Below are positions 7,347 to 15,468 of a DNA stretch of 26,998 nucleotides, piece by piece. The stretch covers positions 1 through 26,998 of the forward strand of contig DCIC01000043.1 of NCBI GenBank assembly GCA_002315825.1, written 5' to 3'. The position numbers and the translations under genes were made by a program. The notes under the pieces are model-generated. The model was given only the letters and a program-made list of their open reading frames with translations, made no database searches and was not told the origin of the DNA. Within the stretch, counting starts at the first letter, position 1. Each line of letters starts with the position of its first letter. This DNA comes from Bacteroidales bacterium UBA1736. Lineage in GTDB: Bacteria > Bacteroidota > Bacteroidia > Bacteroidales > UBA932.

Positions 7347-8552
7347 TTATTTTTTGAAATTTCCGCTCATTACATCCTTGACAGCTTCAAGGTATCCGTA
7401 ACCATAGTAATTGTCGGGAAGGAGATAACTGCCTTCCACCCATTCGTTCCAAGCATTGATCATTATGAATTTGGGCTGCTGGGGATGAGATTCTGCATAT
7501 TCTTTTGCGAGTTGCAGATAGCTTGCGAATACCTGAGGGGTGTTGTGGAAGCGGGTGAGGTCATCGGCACCTTTGCCCGGGAAACGGGGTGTGTCATCCC
7601 AACCAATTGATACGGTGGGGAATACTGGAATATCGAAAGACTTGTCCATATCCTCGCGGACTTTTAGGGAGTTGCTGCAATATTTCAGATAATCGCAGTC
7701 AAATCCTCCCATATTATAGAGTGCTTCACTGTCAATTCCCAGCTTTTGGATGCGTCTTCTCATTGTCTCTCTCTTGGCGTCGCCCATATTGATGGCTCCC
7801 CCTCCTTGAATTTCCTGAAGATGAAGGTCCGGGAATCCCGCTTTCTTTACTTCTTCGCGGAAATAGGCCACAGCCTTTGCGGCTTCGTCCTCGCTTCCGA
7901 AACTGCGTACGAAATTGTCAATGGAGAATACTCCGAATACAGGACATCCATCAATCTTTACGTAGTTGGGTTCGTGGAAATAGAGGCGGATGACCCGTTC
8001 AACAATCTTTTTGAAATTGTCCCAATCCACGTCAGGATTGAAGAGGCGTTCTTCATTGTCTCCCCACTTATGGTAGTTCCAGTAGTTGTATTTTACATCG
8101 TGATTTGCCCACATAATATAGAAATCCATTTTTGAGTGGCTTGGGGCCTTCAGGAAACCATTATCAAGGGCACTCTCGAGATATGGCCCTGAATATCCGT
8201 CTTCTGTAGAAAACCAGTACCAGTCATAAATGAATGTGTTGACTCCGTGTGCGAGTGCAGTCTGAATCCATTTCTCTACAACAACAGGATCATCATCCAA
8301 CTCATATCCCCAGAGGGGTTGTTTGGGCTGATAGTGATCGGGAAAACGCTTGTCTCCTTTCTGGATCACTTCCCATTCTCCTATACCTTCTTCCCATAGC
8401 CAAGCGTGGGCGAGCGAATCATCGTGGCAGGATGGCCAGACGTAGGCGCAAACGTGAAAATCATTTTCTTTTACTTCCTGATCTTGGGAAGAGCAGGCGA
8501 AGAGCAATGCCGCTGCGAGCAAAGCGATGGTGATTTTGAGTGTTGTTTTCAT
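7347..8552 (-). CDS. GH99-like / WbsX-family lipoprotein, probable surface glycosidase
   Basis: A 401-aa protein with a lipoprotein signal (ALLFACSS, Cys20) and a WbsX/GH99-like barrel. Recognisable segments are YVWPSCHDD, EGIGEWEVI, HYQPKQPLWGYELDDD, FIYDWYW, FYIMWANHD and INAWNEWVEGSYLLPD. The last carries Glu370 and Glu373, an E-x-x-E spacing like the catalytic pair of GH99 endomannosidases as I recall them, so hydrolase activity is more likely than the glycosyltransferase role implied by the Pfam name WbsX. Likely exported and lipid-anchored. The start at 8552 is preferred because the promoter at 8578-8609 lies just upstream and excludes longer in-frame starts. No SusC/SusD pair is nearby, so it is an orphan rather than part of a polysaccharide locus. 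Confidence 0.8.
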   Translation of the reverse strand: MKTTLKITIALLAAALLFACSSQDQEVKENDFHVCAYVWPSCHDDSLAHAWLWEEGIGEWEVIQKGDKRFPDHYQPKQPLWGYELDDDPVVVEKWIQTALAHGVNTFIYDWYWFSTEDGYSGPYLESALDNGFLKAPSHSKMDFYIMWANHDVKYNYWNYHKWGDNEERLFNPDVDWDNFKKIVERVIRLYFHEPNYVKIDGCPVFGVFSIDNFVRSFGSEDEAAKAVAYFREEVKKAGFPDLHLQEIQGGGAINMGDAKRETMRRRIQKLGIDSEALYNMGGFDCDYLKYCSNSLKVREDMDKSFDIPVFPTVSIGWDDTPRFPGKGADDLTRFHNTPQVFASYLQLAKEYAESHPQQPKFIMINAWNEWVEGSYLLPDNYYGYGYLEAVKDVMSGNFKK

Positions 8553-8577
8553 ATCTGGAACAATTAGTGTCATAAAG

Positions 8578-8609
8578 CAAAGGTATCGTTTTATGGCTGA
8601 TTGTGCAAA
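8578..8609 (-). promoter_or_regulatory. Canonical Bacteroidota promoter of the GH99-like lipoprotein gene
   Basis: Minus strand: TTTG (8606-8609), a 20-nt spacer, then TACCTTTG (8578-8585), an exact -33/-7 match. Expected transcription start is near 8571, which rules out the alternative in-frame ATG at 8573 and supports the ATG at 8552. Confidence 0.75.
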
Positions 8610-8645
8610 TTCACCCCAAAAATAAGTTTTTGAAGGATTTTTAAC

Positions 8646-8670
8646 TTTCCTGTCTGCAACTTGCAGGAAA
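8646..8670 (+). promoter_or_regulatory. Overlapping dyads before the comM-like gene
   Basis: CTGCAA-C-TTGCAG (8654-8666) is a perfect 6-bp inverted repeat with a one-base centre. TTTCCTG (8646-8652) and CAGGAAA (8664-8670) form a second, wider dyad sharing the right arm. The element ends 6 nt before the start codon at 8677. It could be an operator or a leader hairpin covering the translation start; neither is shown by sequence alone. Confidence 0.35.
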
Positions 8671-8676
8671 AAAACT

Positions 8677-10227
8677 ATGCTTGTACGTATATTTTGCGCA
8701 AAATGCATCGGAATTGATGCAAAGAAAGTTACCGTTGAGGTTGATATCAGCAATGGGGTCGGGATTCATCTTGTGGGATTGGTTGACACGGCTGTGAAAG
8801 AGAGCCTTCTGAGGACTATTACTGCATTGAAGTCTCTGGGGTACCATATCCCCGGAAAGAGAATTACTATCAATCTGGCTCCGGCGGATATGCATAAAAG
8901 TGGCAGTGCATATGATCTTCCCATTGCGCTCGGGATTATTGCGGCTTCATCCCAGGCTGTGTTCCCCAGTCTTGAAAAGTATTTGATAATGGGAGAACTT
9001 GGATTGGATGGGTCTGTGAGGAAGATTCCTGCTGCACTTGTCTATACTGAATATGCAAGGGATAATGGTTTTGAGGCCTGTATCCTGCCGGTCAGTTCCG
9101 CTCTTGAGGCGGTGGAGATAGATGGTATTCGCATTTTTGGGGTACGAGGTCTAAAGGAAGCAATCGAAATCTTATCGGATTCGCCCGGAAGGGCGGAGTA
9201 TGAAATCAGGAATTCTCCTGAATACGAGGAATTAGCTTGTGGAAATGGAAACGGAGAGGTAGAACCGGCATTGGATTTTTCGGAAATAATAGGTCAGGAA
9301 GGAGCGAAGAGAGGGATGGAGATTGCAGCCGCCGGTCTTCACCACATTATTCTAGTCGGTCCCCCGGGCGCGGGAAAGAGTTCATTGGCGAAGGCTCTTC
9401 CCGGTATTCTTCCACCTATGACCAAGGCGGAATCTCTTCAGACCAGCAAGATTTTCTCCATTGCCGGGAAATTGGATGAAAGCGTCAACATTATTCGGCG
9501 ACGGCCATTCCGTAGTCCTCATTACAGTGCCACACTTCCTGCGATAATCGGTGGCGGAACGGGTGAAAATGTCGTTCCCGGAGAGATTAGCCTTGCGCAC
9601 AATGGGGTCCTCTTCCTCGATGAATTCGCCCAAATGCCAAAATCTGTAGTGGAAGCTTTGCGCGGGCCCATTGAGGACAGGAGAGTGACGATTTCCAGAC
9701 TTAGGTCCAAAATAGAATATCCTTCTTCATTTATGCTGGTGGCTGCTTCCAATCCTTGTCCCTGCGGCTATTATGGGGAAGGGGACAGGTGCAGTTGTTC
9801 TCCCGCGCAACGGAGCCGCTATCTGGAGCACTTCTCGGGCCCATTGATGGATAGGATTGATCTACAAGTATGGACTTCTCCTATCCGTCCCTCCGGCCTT
9901 TCCAACGGGCGGAGGGCGGAAACAAGTGCTCGTATTGCGGAGAGAGTCGCAGTGGCCAGAGAACGGCAGGAAAAGCGTTTCGCCGGTCTTGATGTCAAGT
10001 CAAATGCTGAGATGGACAATCGAATGGTAAGGGAGTTTTGCCCTTTGTCCGAAGAATGCGTGGGGTTGTTGCAGAAAGTAATGGACCGCTATGGCCTGTC
10101 GATGAGGGCTTACTTTAGAATAATAAAGGTGGCGCGGACAATTGCAGATCTGTCAAAAGAAGAGCAGATACAGCCAGAACATATTATGGAAGCTGTCAGC
10201 TATCGTTTTTTAGATAAGATTTCATAA
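8677..10227 (+). CDS. comM: YifB/ComM-family Mg-chelatase-like AAA+ ATPase
   Basis: A 516-aa protein of the YifB/ComM family. ComM is a hexameric branch-migration helicase acting on recombination intermediates during natural transformation in Vibrio; in non-competent bacteria the role is less clear. The N-terminal Lon-like (inactive protease fold) domain spans about 1-170. The AAA+ core has Walker A GPPGAGKS (228-235), Walker B VLFLDEF (311-317) and the family's Cys cluster CPCGYYGEGDRCSC (361-374). A C-terminal helical domain follows, with YGLSMRAY near 478. All motifs are intact and length is normal. tsaE follows after 10 nt and is probably co-transcribed. Confidence 0.95.
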   Translation: MLVRIFCAKCIGIDAKKVTVEVDISNGVGIHLVGLVDTAVKESLLRTITALKSLGYHIPGKRITINLAPADMHKSGSAYDLPIALGIIAASSQAVFPSLEKYLIMGELGLDGSVRKIPAALVYTEYARDNGFEACILPVSSALEAVEIDGIRIFGVRGLKEAIEILSDSPGRAEYEIRNSPEYEELACGNGNGEVEPALDFSEIIGQEGAKRGMEIAAAGLHHIILVGPPGAGKSSLAKALPGILPPMTKAESLQTSKIFSIAGKLDESVNIIRRRPFRSPHYSATLPAIIGGGTGENVVPGEISLAHNGVLFLDEFAQMPKSVVEALRGPIEDRRVTISRLRSKIEYPSSFMLVAASNPCPCGYYGEGDRCSCSPAQRSRYLEHFSGPLMDRIDLQVWTSPIRPSGLSNGRRAETSARIAERVAVARERQEKRFAGLDVKSNAEMDNRMVREFCPLSEECVGLLQKVMDRYGLSMRAYFRIIKVARTIADLSKEEQIQPEHIMEAVSYRFLDKIS

Positions 10228-10237
10228 ATTTGTCACG

Positions 10238-10666
10238 ATGAAACGGATACTTACCATCCACTCTCTGGAGGATATCGACAGAGCGGCCGAAGAATTCCTT
10301 CAGTTTTTGGGACAAAGCCATAAACTTGTGGCATTCTATGCTCCTATGGGAGCAGGGAAAACAACATTCACGACAGCTATTTGCCGTGCGCTGGGGGTGG
10401 ATAACGATGCCGTCAGCTCCCCGACCTTTTCGATTGTCAATGAGTACAGGACTGCACTTGGTGTACCTATGTATCATTTCGATTTTTACCGTATCAGCAA
10501 CCCTGCTGAGGCTTTGGATATTGGCCTGTATGATTATTTGGACAGTGGCTGTCTCTGTGTGATGGAGTGGCCTGAGAATATTGAGGCTCTCTTGCCGGAA
10601 GATACACTGAGAGTGGAGATATCTGTTGGCCCTGACGGATCCAGAACCTTGTCCTGGGAAGACTGA
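10238..10666 (+). CDS. tsaE: tRNA threonylcarbamoyladenosine biosynthesis ATPase TsaE
   Basis: A 142-aa protein needed with TsaB/C/D to make t6A at position 37 of ANN-decoding tRNAs. The P-loop is PMGAGKTT (36-43). Family motifs SSPTFSIVNEY (60-70), HFDFYR (80-85) and MEWPE (109-113) are all present at the expected spacing. The start ATG is 10 nt after the comM stop. Length is typical (about 140-150 aa). Its stop codon is 6 nt from the stop of the convergent lipoprotein gene. Confidence 0.95.
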   Translation: MKRILTIHSLEDIDRAAEEFLQFLGQSHKLVAFYAPMGAGKTTFTTAICRALGVDNDAVSSPTFSIVNEYRTALGVPMYHFDFYRISNPAEALDIGLYDYLDSGCLCVMEWPENIEALLPEDTLRVEISVGPDGSRTLSWED

Positions 10667-10672
10667 CCGCGG

Positions 10673-11899
10673 TCACTCAATCGATATTGAAGTCAGAAAC
10701 AAGTTTCCCCTTACTTCGCTTATTTCTCCGTCATTCCAGACAAACGGTTTCATATCTTCGTCCAGAGGGTTTGCGATGAGGTGGATTCTGATTTCGTCAA
10801 TTGCGACATTCCTGCACGTGATATAGTGGAAGGGCCCCTCCATTGAGCAGGATTTACCCCAGGGGGAGAATATCGATATCGCTCCCTCTTCGCTGAAATT
10901 GATGTAGGCATTGTATCCTTTGTGCTCAAGTATGATATCATTTCTTCCGTCGTATGATGTCATCAATCCATCTTTTGTCCATATTCCGGTCTTGTATCGA
11001 CTTCCGGACAGGATAGTGCCGTGGAAGGCGACCTTGTTTTCATACATTGTAAGTTTGAAATCTTTCAAGCTGTTGACTGAACTGTTCTGCAGGACGAATG
11101 TCTCGCCATTGATAAGAAGTACAGGATATGTATCGTTTCCTTTTGTGGCGACGATACATATCTGCCCGTCAATTACCTTGATGTCGTGAATCTCGGTGAT
11201 ATTGTTCGGTAGGGTTATCAGGGTTTGGATGCCGTCTTTGACAATAAACCATTGCCTCAGCTCGGTTTGGGATTCGGTGTCTAGCGAAGATATGTAATAG
11301 CAGAAACAGATGCTCCCTTTATCTGAATATAGTGCACCGGATGGATGGGAAGCGCTTTCCAGAAGGTCGCCCCAGACTCTTCCGGCTTCACTGTGGAACA
11401 TTCTTTCTCCGTTCTTCCAAAGAGAAAATCCATCTCCTGATGTATTCTGCCCGAGTATGTAAACATCACTTCCCGAAGAGAGAATCCCCTTTGTTGATTC
11501 GATTTCAGGGCAGCAGTAGTAAGGCTTGCCGTCCTTTTTGATGACAGTGCCTTCACGGTCGATGTACTCTGTAAACAGATGACCGCCTACAATGTGATGC
11601 TGGTCGGTACCGGTTCCAATCTCTTCATCGGATCCCGCCTTCAGAGTCAGGATGCGTTTGTTGTCTTTGAAGAGAATGATGTTGCAAGTGTCCTGCGATT
11701 GCTCAATCGCTGAAATATAGATACTTTTTTTGATGACATCTGCTTGAGTGGAGTCAACGGACGTTGTCGTTGAGTCTGTCCTGATAGAGGGCTGCCTGCC
11801 GTCTCTGCTGCTGCGGCCTTGTTCCGGGTTGTCTGAGAGGAGATCGCAGGAAATCATCAGCATCCCTGCGGCGATTGTGAGAAGTATAGAAGTTTTCAT
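10673..11899 (-). CDS. Lipoprotein of unknown function with beta-propeller-like repeats
   Basis: 408 aa from the ATG at 11899, chosen because it gives a clean lipoprotein signal (MKTSILLTIAAGMLMISC, lipobox Cys18); the longer in-frame start at 11935 falls inside the terminator hairpin. A Ser/Thr-rich linker (about 22-55) follows. The rest shows recurring short turns: KDNKR (78), KKDGKPY (121), WKNGERM (161), VKDGIQT (220), INGETF (263), WTKDGLMT (307) and WNDGEISE (388). Most are about 40-45 residues apart, or roughly double, which suits blades of a beta-propeller. I recognise no family. It lies downstream of the sigma/anti-sigma pair but behind a terminator, so regulation by that module is possible only via read-through or its own promoter. 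Confidence 0.7.
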   Translation of the reverse strand: MKTSILLTIAAGMLMISCDLLSDNPEQGRSSRDGRQPSIRTDSTTTSVDSTQADVIKKSIYISAIEQSQDTCNIILFKDNKRILTLKAGSDEEIGTGTDQHHIVGGHLFTEYIDREGTVIKKDGKPYYCCPEIESTKGILSSGSDVYILGQNTSGDGFSLWKNGERMFHSEAGRVWGDLLESASHPSGALYSDKGSICFCYYISSLDTESQTELRQWFIVKDGIQTLITLPNNITEIHDIKVIDGQICIVATKGNDTYPVLLINGETFVLQNSSVNSLKDFKLTMYENKVAFHGTILSGSRYKTGIWTKDGLMTSYDGRNDIILEHKGYNAYINFSEEGAISIFSPWGKSCSMEGPFHYITCRNVAIDEIRIHLIANPLDEDMKPFVWNDGEISEVRGNLFLTSISIE

Positions 11900-11926
11900 A
11901 TCAGTTATTGGTTTTCCGAAGGAATA

Positions 11927-11966
11927 CAAAAACAATGAAACTCCAGCCCAGAGGACCGGAGTTTCA
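11927..11966 (-). terminator. Intrinsic terminator after the beta-barrel anti-sigma gene
   Basis: On the minus strand a 9-bp stem (TGAAACTCC at 11958-11966 with GGAGTTTCA at 11936-11944) encloses a 13-nt loop and is followed by TTGTTTTTG. It lies 19 nt after the stop codon at 11985 and 37 nt before the lipoprotein start, separating the two transcripts at least partly. Confidence 0.7.
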
Positions 11967-11984
11967 CCACAGATGTATGTTTTT

Positions 11985-13163
11985 TTAGAAATTAAATCTT
12001 ATACCAGTCTCTACACTGAACATCAGAGGCTTTTGTGTCCTGATGTTTTTTGGCTGATTGCAGTCGAAATAATAGCGTGCGCTTGGATCCAGGTAGATTC
12101 CAAAATGATTCGATACTTTGAATTGTATTCCAAGACCTATGGCGGCAGACCATTGAATGCCATTCACTGACTCGGAATAATAGAAATTGCCTGAGTCTGA
12201 ACTGATCCTGTATTTGTTGGACAGACCCTTCTCCGCGGTCCCCCCTATGAATGAGTAGAAATAAAGGAGGTCGTTCTGAAGAAAATCATAGTATAGATTG
12301 ACAGGTATACCCAAATATGTCATATAGTGGGTGATATCTGTGTCTTCCACTTTCATGATTGCCACGCCATTGTTGGCTTCGGTGTAGGTGCCAGTGAAAG
12401 AACGGGACAGACTGGAGAAGTTGATACCTATGCCGGCGGAAAATCTGTCGGTGATGTAGAACCGGGCCCCTACTCCTACAGAGATAGGTATGCTATACAG
12501 AGATTCTCCTTCTTCACTGATTCCAGTAGCGGCTTTTCCAAATTGCGATGGAGAAGAATAGCGGGTAGAATTGAAGGCGGAAGGATTGCTGACATTGTCA
12601 TTGGAACCGAAGCCGCCGCGCAATTCGAAGCTTATGGCTTTTCTCTTCTGTGAAATCTTTCCGCTCAGCTCAGAAGATAGAAATTCATCCCAACTTTGCC
12701 CTTTTTCTTCCTTTGATGTCTTGCTTGGGACAGTACTGTCCTTCTCAATCGCCTCTTCTTGATGTGGCGTGGTTTCAGTTGACTGGGCCCACACTGGAAT
12801 ATTATGAACATCAGAATATTGATTTCCCCCGATCACGGGAAGAATATGTCTAATGCTGTCGATACTGTCCGAAACAGGAATCTGAATATCCATGTCGGGC
12901 GTCTGAGCGACAATTTCAGTTGTGACATCACGCGGAGGCACAGCACTCTTGTCGTGAGGCAATGTCATCGTCAGTATGACGGCTGCGACTGCGGCGCAGA
13001 GGGCAAGCGACCAGAAAGCCCTCTTCTTCCATATACCTGATCTACTGTTGTGCTCCAGACCGGACTCCACGGCCTCCCAGACACGGGGAGGGACATCCTC
13101 CCTGGCGTCTTCGAGCATTGATTTGATATACAAATCAAAATTGTGTTCCTCTTCTTTTCGCAC
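11985..13163 (-). CDS. Candidate dual-membrane-spanning anti-sigma factor (anti-sigma-like N-terminus, one TM, C-terminal beta-barrel)
   Basis: 392 aa with three parts. Residues 1-45 are a charged, helical, cytoplasmic segment (FDLYIKSMLEDAREDVPP...VWEAVE) typical of Bacteroidota ECF partner proteins. A single hydrophobic helix spans about 50-67 (FWSLALCAAVAAVILTMTL) after a KKR. A long Ser/Thr/Pro-rich linker (about 70-170) leads to a 220-residue region of alternating beta strands (FELRGGFG, ISVGVGARFYI, FSAGIGINFSSL) ending in RFNF, the terminal aromatic signature of outer-membrane barrels. There is no N-terminal signal peptide, so the TM would sit in the inner membrane and the barrel in the outer. 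The gene starts 2 nt after an ECF sigma stop codon. This matches the Dma/Das pairs described in Bacteroides thetaiotaomicron. The partner assignment is by context and architecture. Confidence 0.75.
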   Translation of the reverse strand: MRKEEEHNFDLYIKSMLEDAREDVPPRVWEAVESGLEHNSRSGIWKKRAFWSLALCAAVAAVILTMTLPHDKSAVPPRDVTTEIVAQTPDMDIQIPVSDSIDSIRHILPVIGGNQYSDVHNIPVWAQSTETTPHQEEAIEKDSTVPSKTSKEEKGQSWDEFLSSELSGKISQKRKAISFELRGGFGSNDNVSNPSAFNSTRYSSPSQFGKAATGISEEGESLYSIPISVGVGARFYITDRFSAGIGINFSSLSRSFTGTYTEANNGVAIMKVEDTDITHYMTYLGIPVNLYYDFLQNDLLYFYSFIGGTAEKGLSNKYRISSDSGNFYYSESVNGIQWSAAIGLGIQFKVSNHFGIYLDPSARYYFDCNQPKNIRTQKPLMFSVETGIRFNF

Positions 13164-13165
13164 TT

Positions 13166-13744
13166 TTACAATCTGTCTTTTATCATTTTTTGCAACATTA
13201 CCCTTGCCCTCTGCAATTGGGACCTGGAGGTGACTTCAGTAATCCCGAGAATCTGGGCTATCTCTTTGTGTGAATATCCTTCAATGACATACATGTTGAA
13301 TATCGCACGGTATCCGTTCGGAAGAGAGGAGACGAGTGTCATCAACTCTGCGTACCCCAAGTTCTGGACAGGGGAAGGACTTTCGGAACTGACCTCCCAT
13401 GCAGTGTCAATGTCGTCACTGTCTTTGAGAAGATCATTTTTCCGGAGACTCATAAGGGCAGTATTGACAAAGATACGGCGACACCAACCCTCAAAAGAAC
13501 CATCTCCCGAGAAAGTGTCAAGTTTGGCAAACAATGTGATAAAACCCTCCTGAAGGATGTCCTCGGCTGTCATTCTGTCGCCCATATATCTGATGCACAG
13601 GGCGAACATTTTTGGGGACAGCTTTTCGTACAACTCCTTTTGTGCAAGGCGGTCTCCCTCCTTGCAGCGGCGGATCAGGTTTAGTTCATCACTTCCCATC
13701 CGAGTGTTTAGATGCAATTCGAGGTCCAAATGTTGCATGATCAC
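13166..13744 (-). CDS. ECF-type RNA polymerase sigma factor (partner of the barrel anti-sigma)
   Basis: 192 aa. Region 2 begins around DELNLIRRCKEGDRLAQKEL and includes MFALCIRYMGDRMTAEDILQEGFITLF (written in part; DILQEGF is the hallmark), then SFEGWCRRIFVNTALMSLR. Region 4 has LPNGYRAIFNMYVIEGYSHK and EIAQILGITEVTSRSQLQRAR, the helix-turn-helix. The start at 13744 is the longest; the ATG at 13699 (MGSDELNL) is equally plausible and would remove 15 residues. Two nt separate its stop from the anti-sigma start, indicating one operon and probable translational coupling. It is divergent from the TPR gene across 77 nt. No clear TAnnTTTG precedes it, which would be compatible with autoregulation from a non-housekeeping promoter. 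Confidence 0.9.
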   Translation of the reverse strand: MIMQHLDLELHLNTRMGSDELNLIRRCKEGDRLAQKELYEKLSPKMFALCIRYMGDRMTAEDILQEGFITLFAKLDTFSGDGSFEGWCRRIFVNTALMSLRKNDLLKDSDDIDTAWEVSSESPSPVQNLGYAELMTLVSSLPNGYRAIFNMYVIEGYSHKEIAQILGITEVTSRSQLQRARVMLQKMIKDRL

Positions 13745-13807
13745 TCAAAAATGTTGGGGAATAAGGCAACGAATTTAGGTAAATCTGAATTGTTTTCAAA
13801 ATTGTGC

Positions 13808-13815
13808 TATTTTTG
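13808..13815 (+). promoter_or_regulatory. -7 element of the TPR-envC operon
   Basis: TATTTTTG is an exact TAnnTTTG match, ending 6 nt before the ATG at 13822, so the mRNA would be nearly leaderless. A possible -33 TTG at 13790-13792 is closer than usual (15 nt). Confidence 0.5.
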
Positions 13816-13821
13816 TAGATT

Positions 13822-15468
13822 ATGAATAAAAGGGTCATATTATCTTTTTTGTCGGGACTTCTCTGGGCTGGTTTTTTTGTTCCGATATCGGCTCAGGAGG
13901 ACAAATCATCCCAGAATACAATAGTCGATGCTGTCGCACTTTATAATGATGGAAAGTGGTCCGAGGCCAGGAGTCTGTTGTTGCCCATTCTTTCCGAAGG
14001 AAAGGAGAATGATGCCGCATATTATTATCTCGGCTTGTGTGATATCCATCTGAATGATATCGAAGAAGCGGAAACCTTTCTGCGGAAGGCGGTGGATCTG
14101 GACCCCCACAATTTCTGGTACAAGTATAGTCTGGCAGGCTTGTATTCATCGGAAGGAAAGACAGAACTGACTGCTGATCTGTTTGAGAGTATGCTTGAGG
14201 ATTTTCCTAAAAGGACACAATTGTATTATAACCTCGTAAGCATATATGCCAGTCAGAACAAGATTGACAAAGTTCTTGAGACTTTGTCCGAGATAGAGGC
14301 TTCATCAGGCAAGAGTGAAATGGTGACCTTGGCCCGCTATGACGTTATGATGTCTCTTGACAAACCGGATGAGGCATTCCGCGTGTTGGAGGATTATAAC
14401 AAGGAGTTTGCGTCCCCTCAGATTCTTGCAGCAATGGGTGATGCAAAACTGTCCAATTATGAGGATACCCTGGCCCTGTCATATTATGAAGAGGCTCTTT
14501 CATATGATCCCGATTGTGTTCAGGCACTTCTTGGAAAGGCAGAGGTCAATCGTGTGATGCGCCGATATCCGGAGTTCTTCTCTGTTGCCATATCACTCGC
14601 TTCGAATGCTGAAGTGATGCCTCAGCCTAAGATTCAATACATCAGCAGTGTTCTGCAGCATATGGAGCCTCGCCTTCTTAGCAACTACAGGCCGCAGTTG
14701 GATTCAATGGTCAATGCTTGCCTGCTATGTCACCCTTCTGACACGATGGCCATCGAAATGGCCGGCTCATATTACTACAATACTCAAAGGAGCGCAGAAG
14801 CAAAGGATTGCTTTCGGCGGAACGTGGATCTTAATCCGGAAAGTTTCTATTCCAGAGTTATGTACGTTCAGTTTCTGGCTTATGCCAAGCTTTATGAGGA
14901 TTTGATAGAGGAAAGCGAGAAGGCCTTTGAGGATTTTCCCGATCAGTTGGCTTTCCTGGATATGAAAAGCATTGGGTATTACAATCTTGGCGATTTTGAA
15001 AGTCTGGTGAAAGAGAATGAGAGGATTGTTAGAATCGCTCCGAAAGACACATCCGTGACACTGAGGGCTTATGCGAATGTAGGGGATGCTTACCATCTTC
15101 TCGGACAAACGAAGAAGTCTTTTGCTGCATATCAGAAGGCTCTCAAAATTAATCCCCAGTATGTCCCGGTACTGAACAATTATGCCTATTACCTGAGCCA
15201 GGAGGGGAAAAACCTCCGCAAGGCATACTCTATGAGTAAGATAACCATTGAGAAAGAGCCGGACAATCCCACCTATCTCGATACGTTCGGCTGGATTCTT
15301 TTTCTTCAGGGTAAGGCGGTAGAAGCTAAGCCTTTCTTCAAGCATGCTATGCTACACGGCGGAAAGGAGAGCAAAACAGTCCTTCTGCATTATGCCGAGG
15401 TGCTTTATGCCTTGGGGGAGGATGACCTTGCACGGGTATATGAGAATATGGCTGAGAAGTTGAAATGA
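13822..15468 (+). CDS. Exported tetratricopeptide-repeat protein
   Basis: 548 aa with a signal peptide (MNKRVILSFLSGLLWAGFF..SAQ, about 1-25) and TPR units across the remainder. Clear repeats include the segments around AAYYYLGLCDIHLNDIEEAE, YYEEALSYDPDCVQALLGKA, AYHLLGQTKKSFAAYQKALK and YLDTFGWILFLQGKAVEAKP, each with the small-residue/Tyr/Pro pattern of the repeat. It probably acts as a periplasmic scaffold. Its stop overlaps the next start (ATGA, 15465-15468), so translation is coupled to the EnvC-like protein. This TPR-EnvC neighbourhood is known in other Bacteroidales. Substrate and partners are not visible from sequence. Confidence 0.9.
   Translation: MNKRVILSFLSGLLWAGFFVPISAQEDKSSQNTIVDAVALYNDGKWSEARSLLLPILSEGKENDAAYYYLGLCDIHLNDIEEAETFLRKAVDLDPHNFWYKYSLAGLYSSEGKTELTADLFESMLEDFPKRTQLYYNLVSIYASQNKIDKVLETLSEIEASSGKSEMVTLARYDVMMSLDKPDEAFRVLEDYNKEFASPQILAAMGDAKLSNYEDTLALSYYEEALSYDPDCVQALLGKAEVNRVMRRYPEFFSVAISLASNAEVMPQPKIQYISSVLQHMEPRLLSNYRPQLDSMVNACLLCHPSDTMAIEMAGSYYYNTQRSAEAKDCFRRNVDLNPESFYSRVMYVQFLAYAKLYEDLIEESEKAFEDFPDQLAFLDMKSIGYYNLGDFESLVKENERIVRIAPKDTSVTLRAYANVGDAYHLLGQTKKSFAAYQKALKINPQYVPVLNNYAYYLSQEGKNLRKAYSMSKITIEKEPDNPTYLDTFGWILFLQGKAVEAKPFFKHAMLHGGKESKTVLLHYAEVLYALGEDDLARVYENMAEKLK

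Noticed and set aside
14767..15345. 192-codon open frame on the minus strand
   Set aside because: Antisense to the TPR gene; no domain, signal peptide or promoter supports it.
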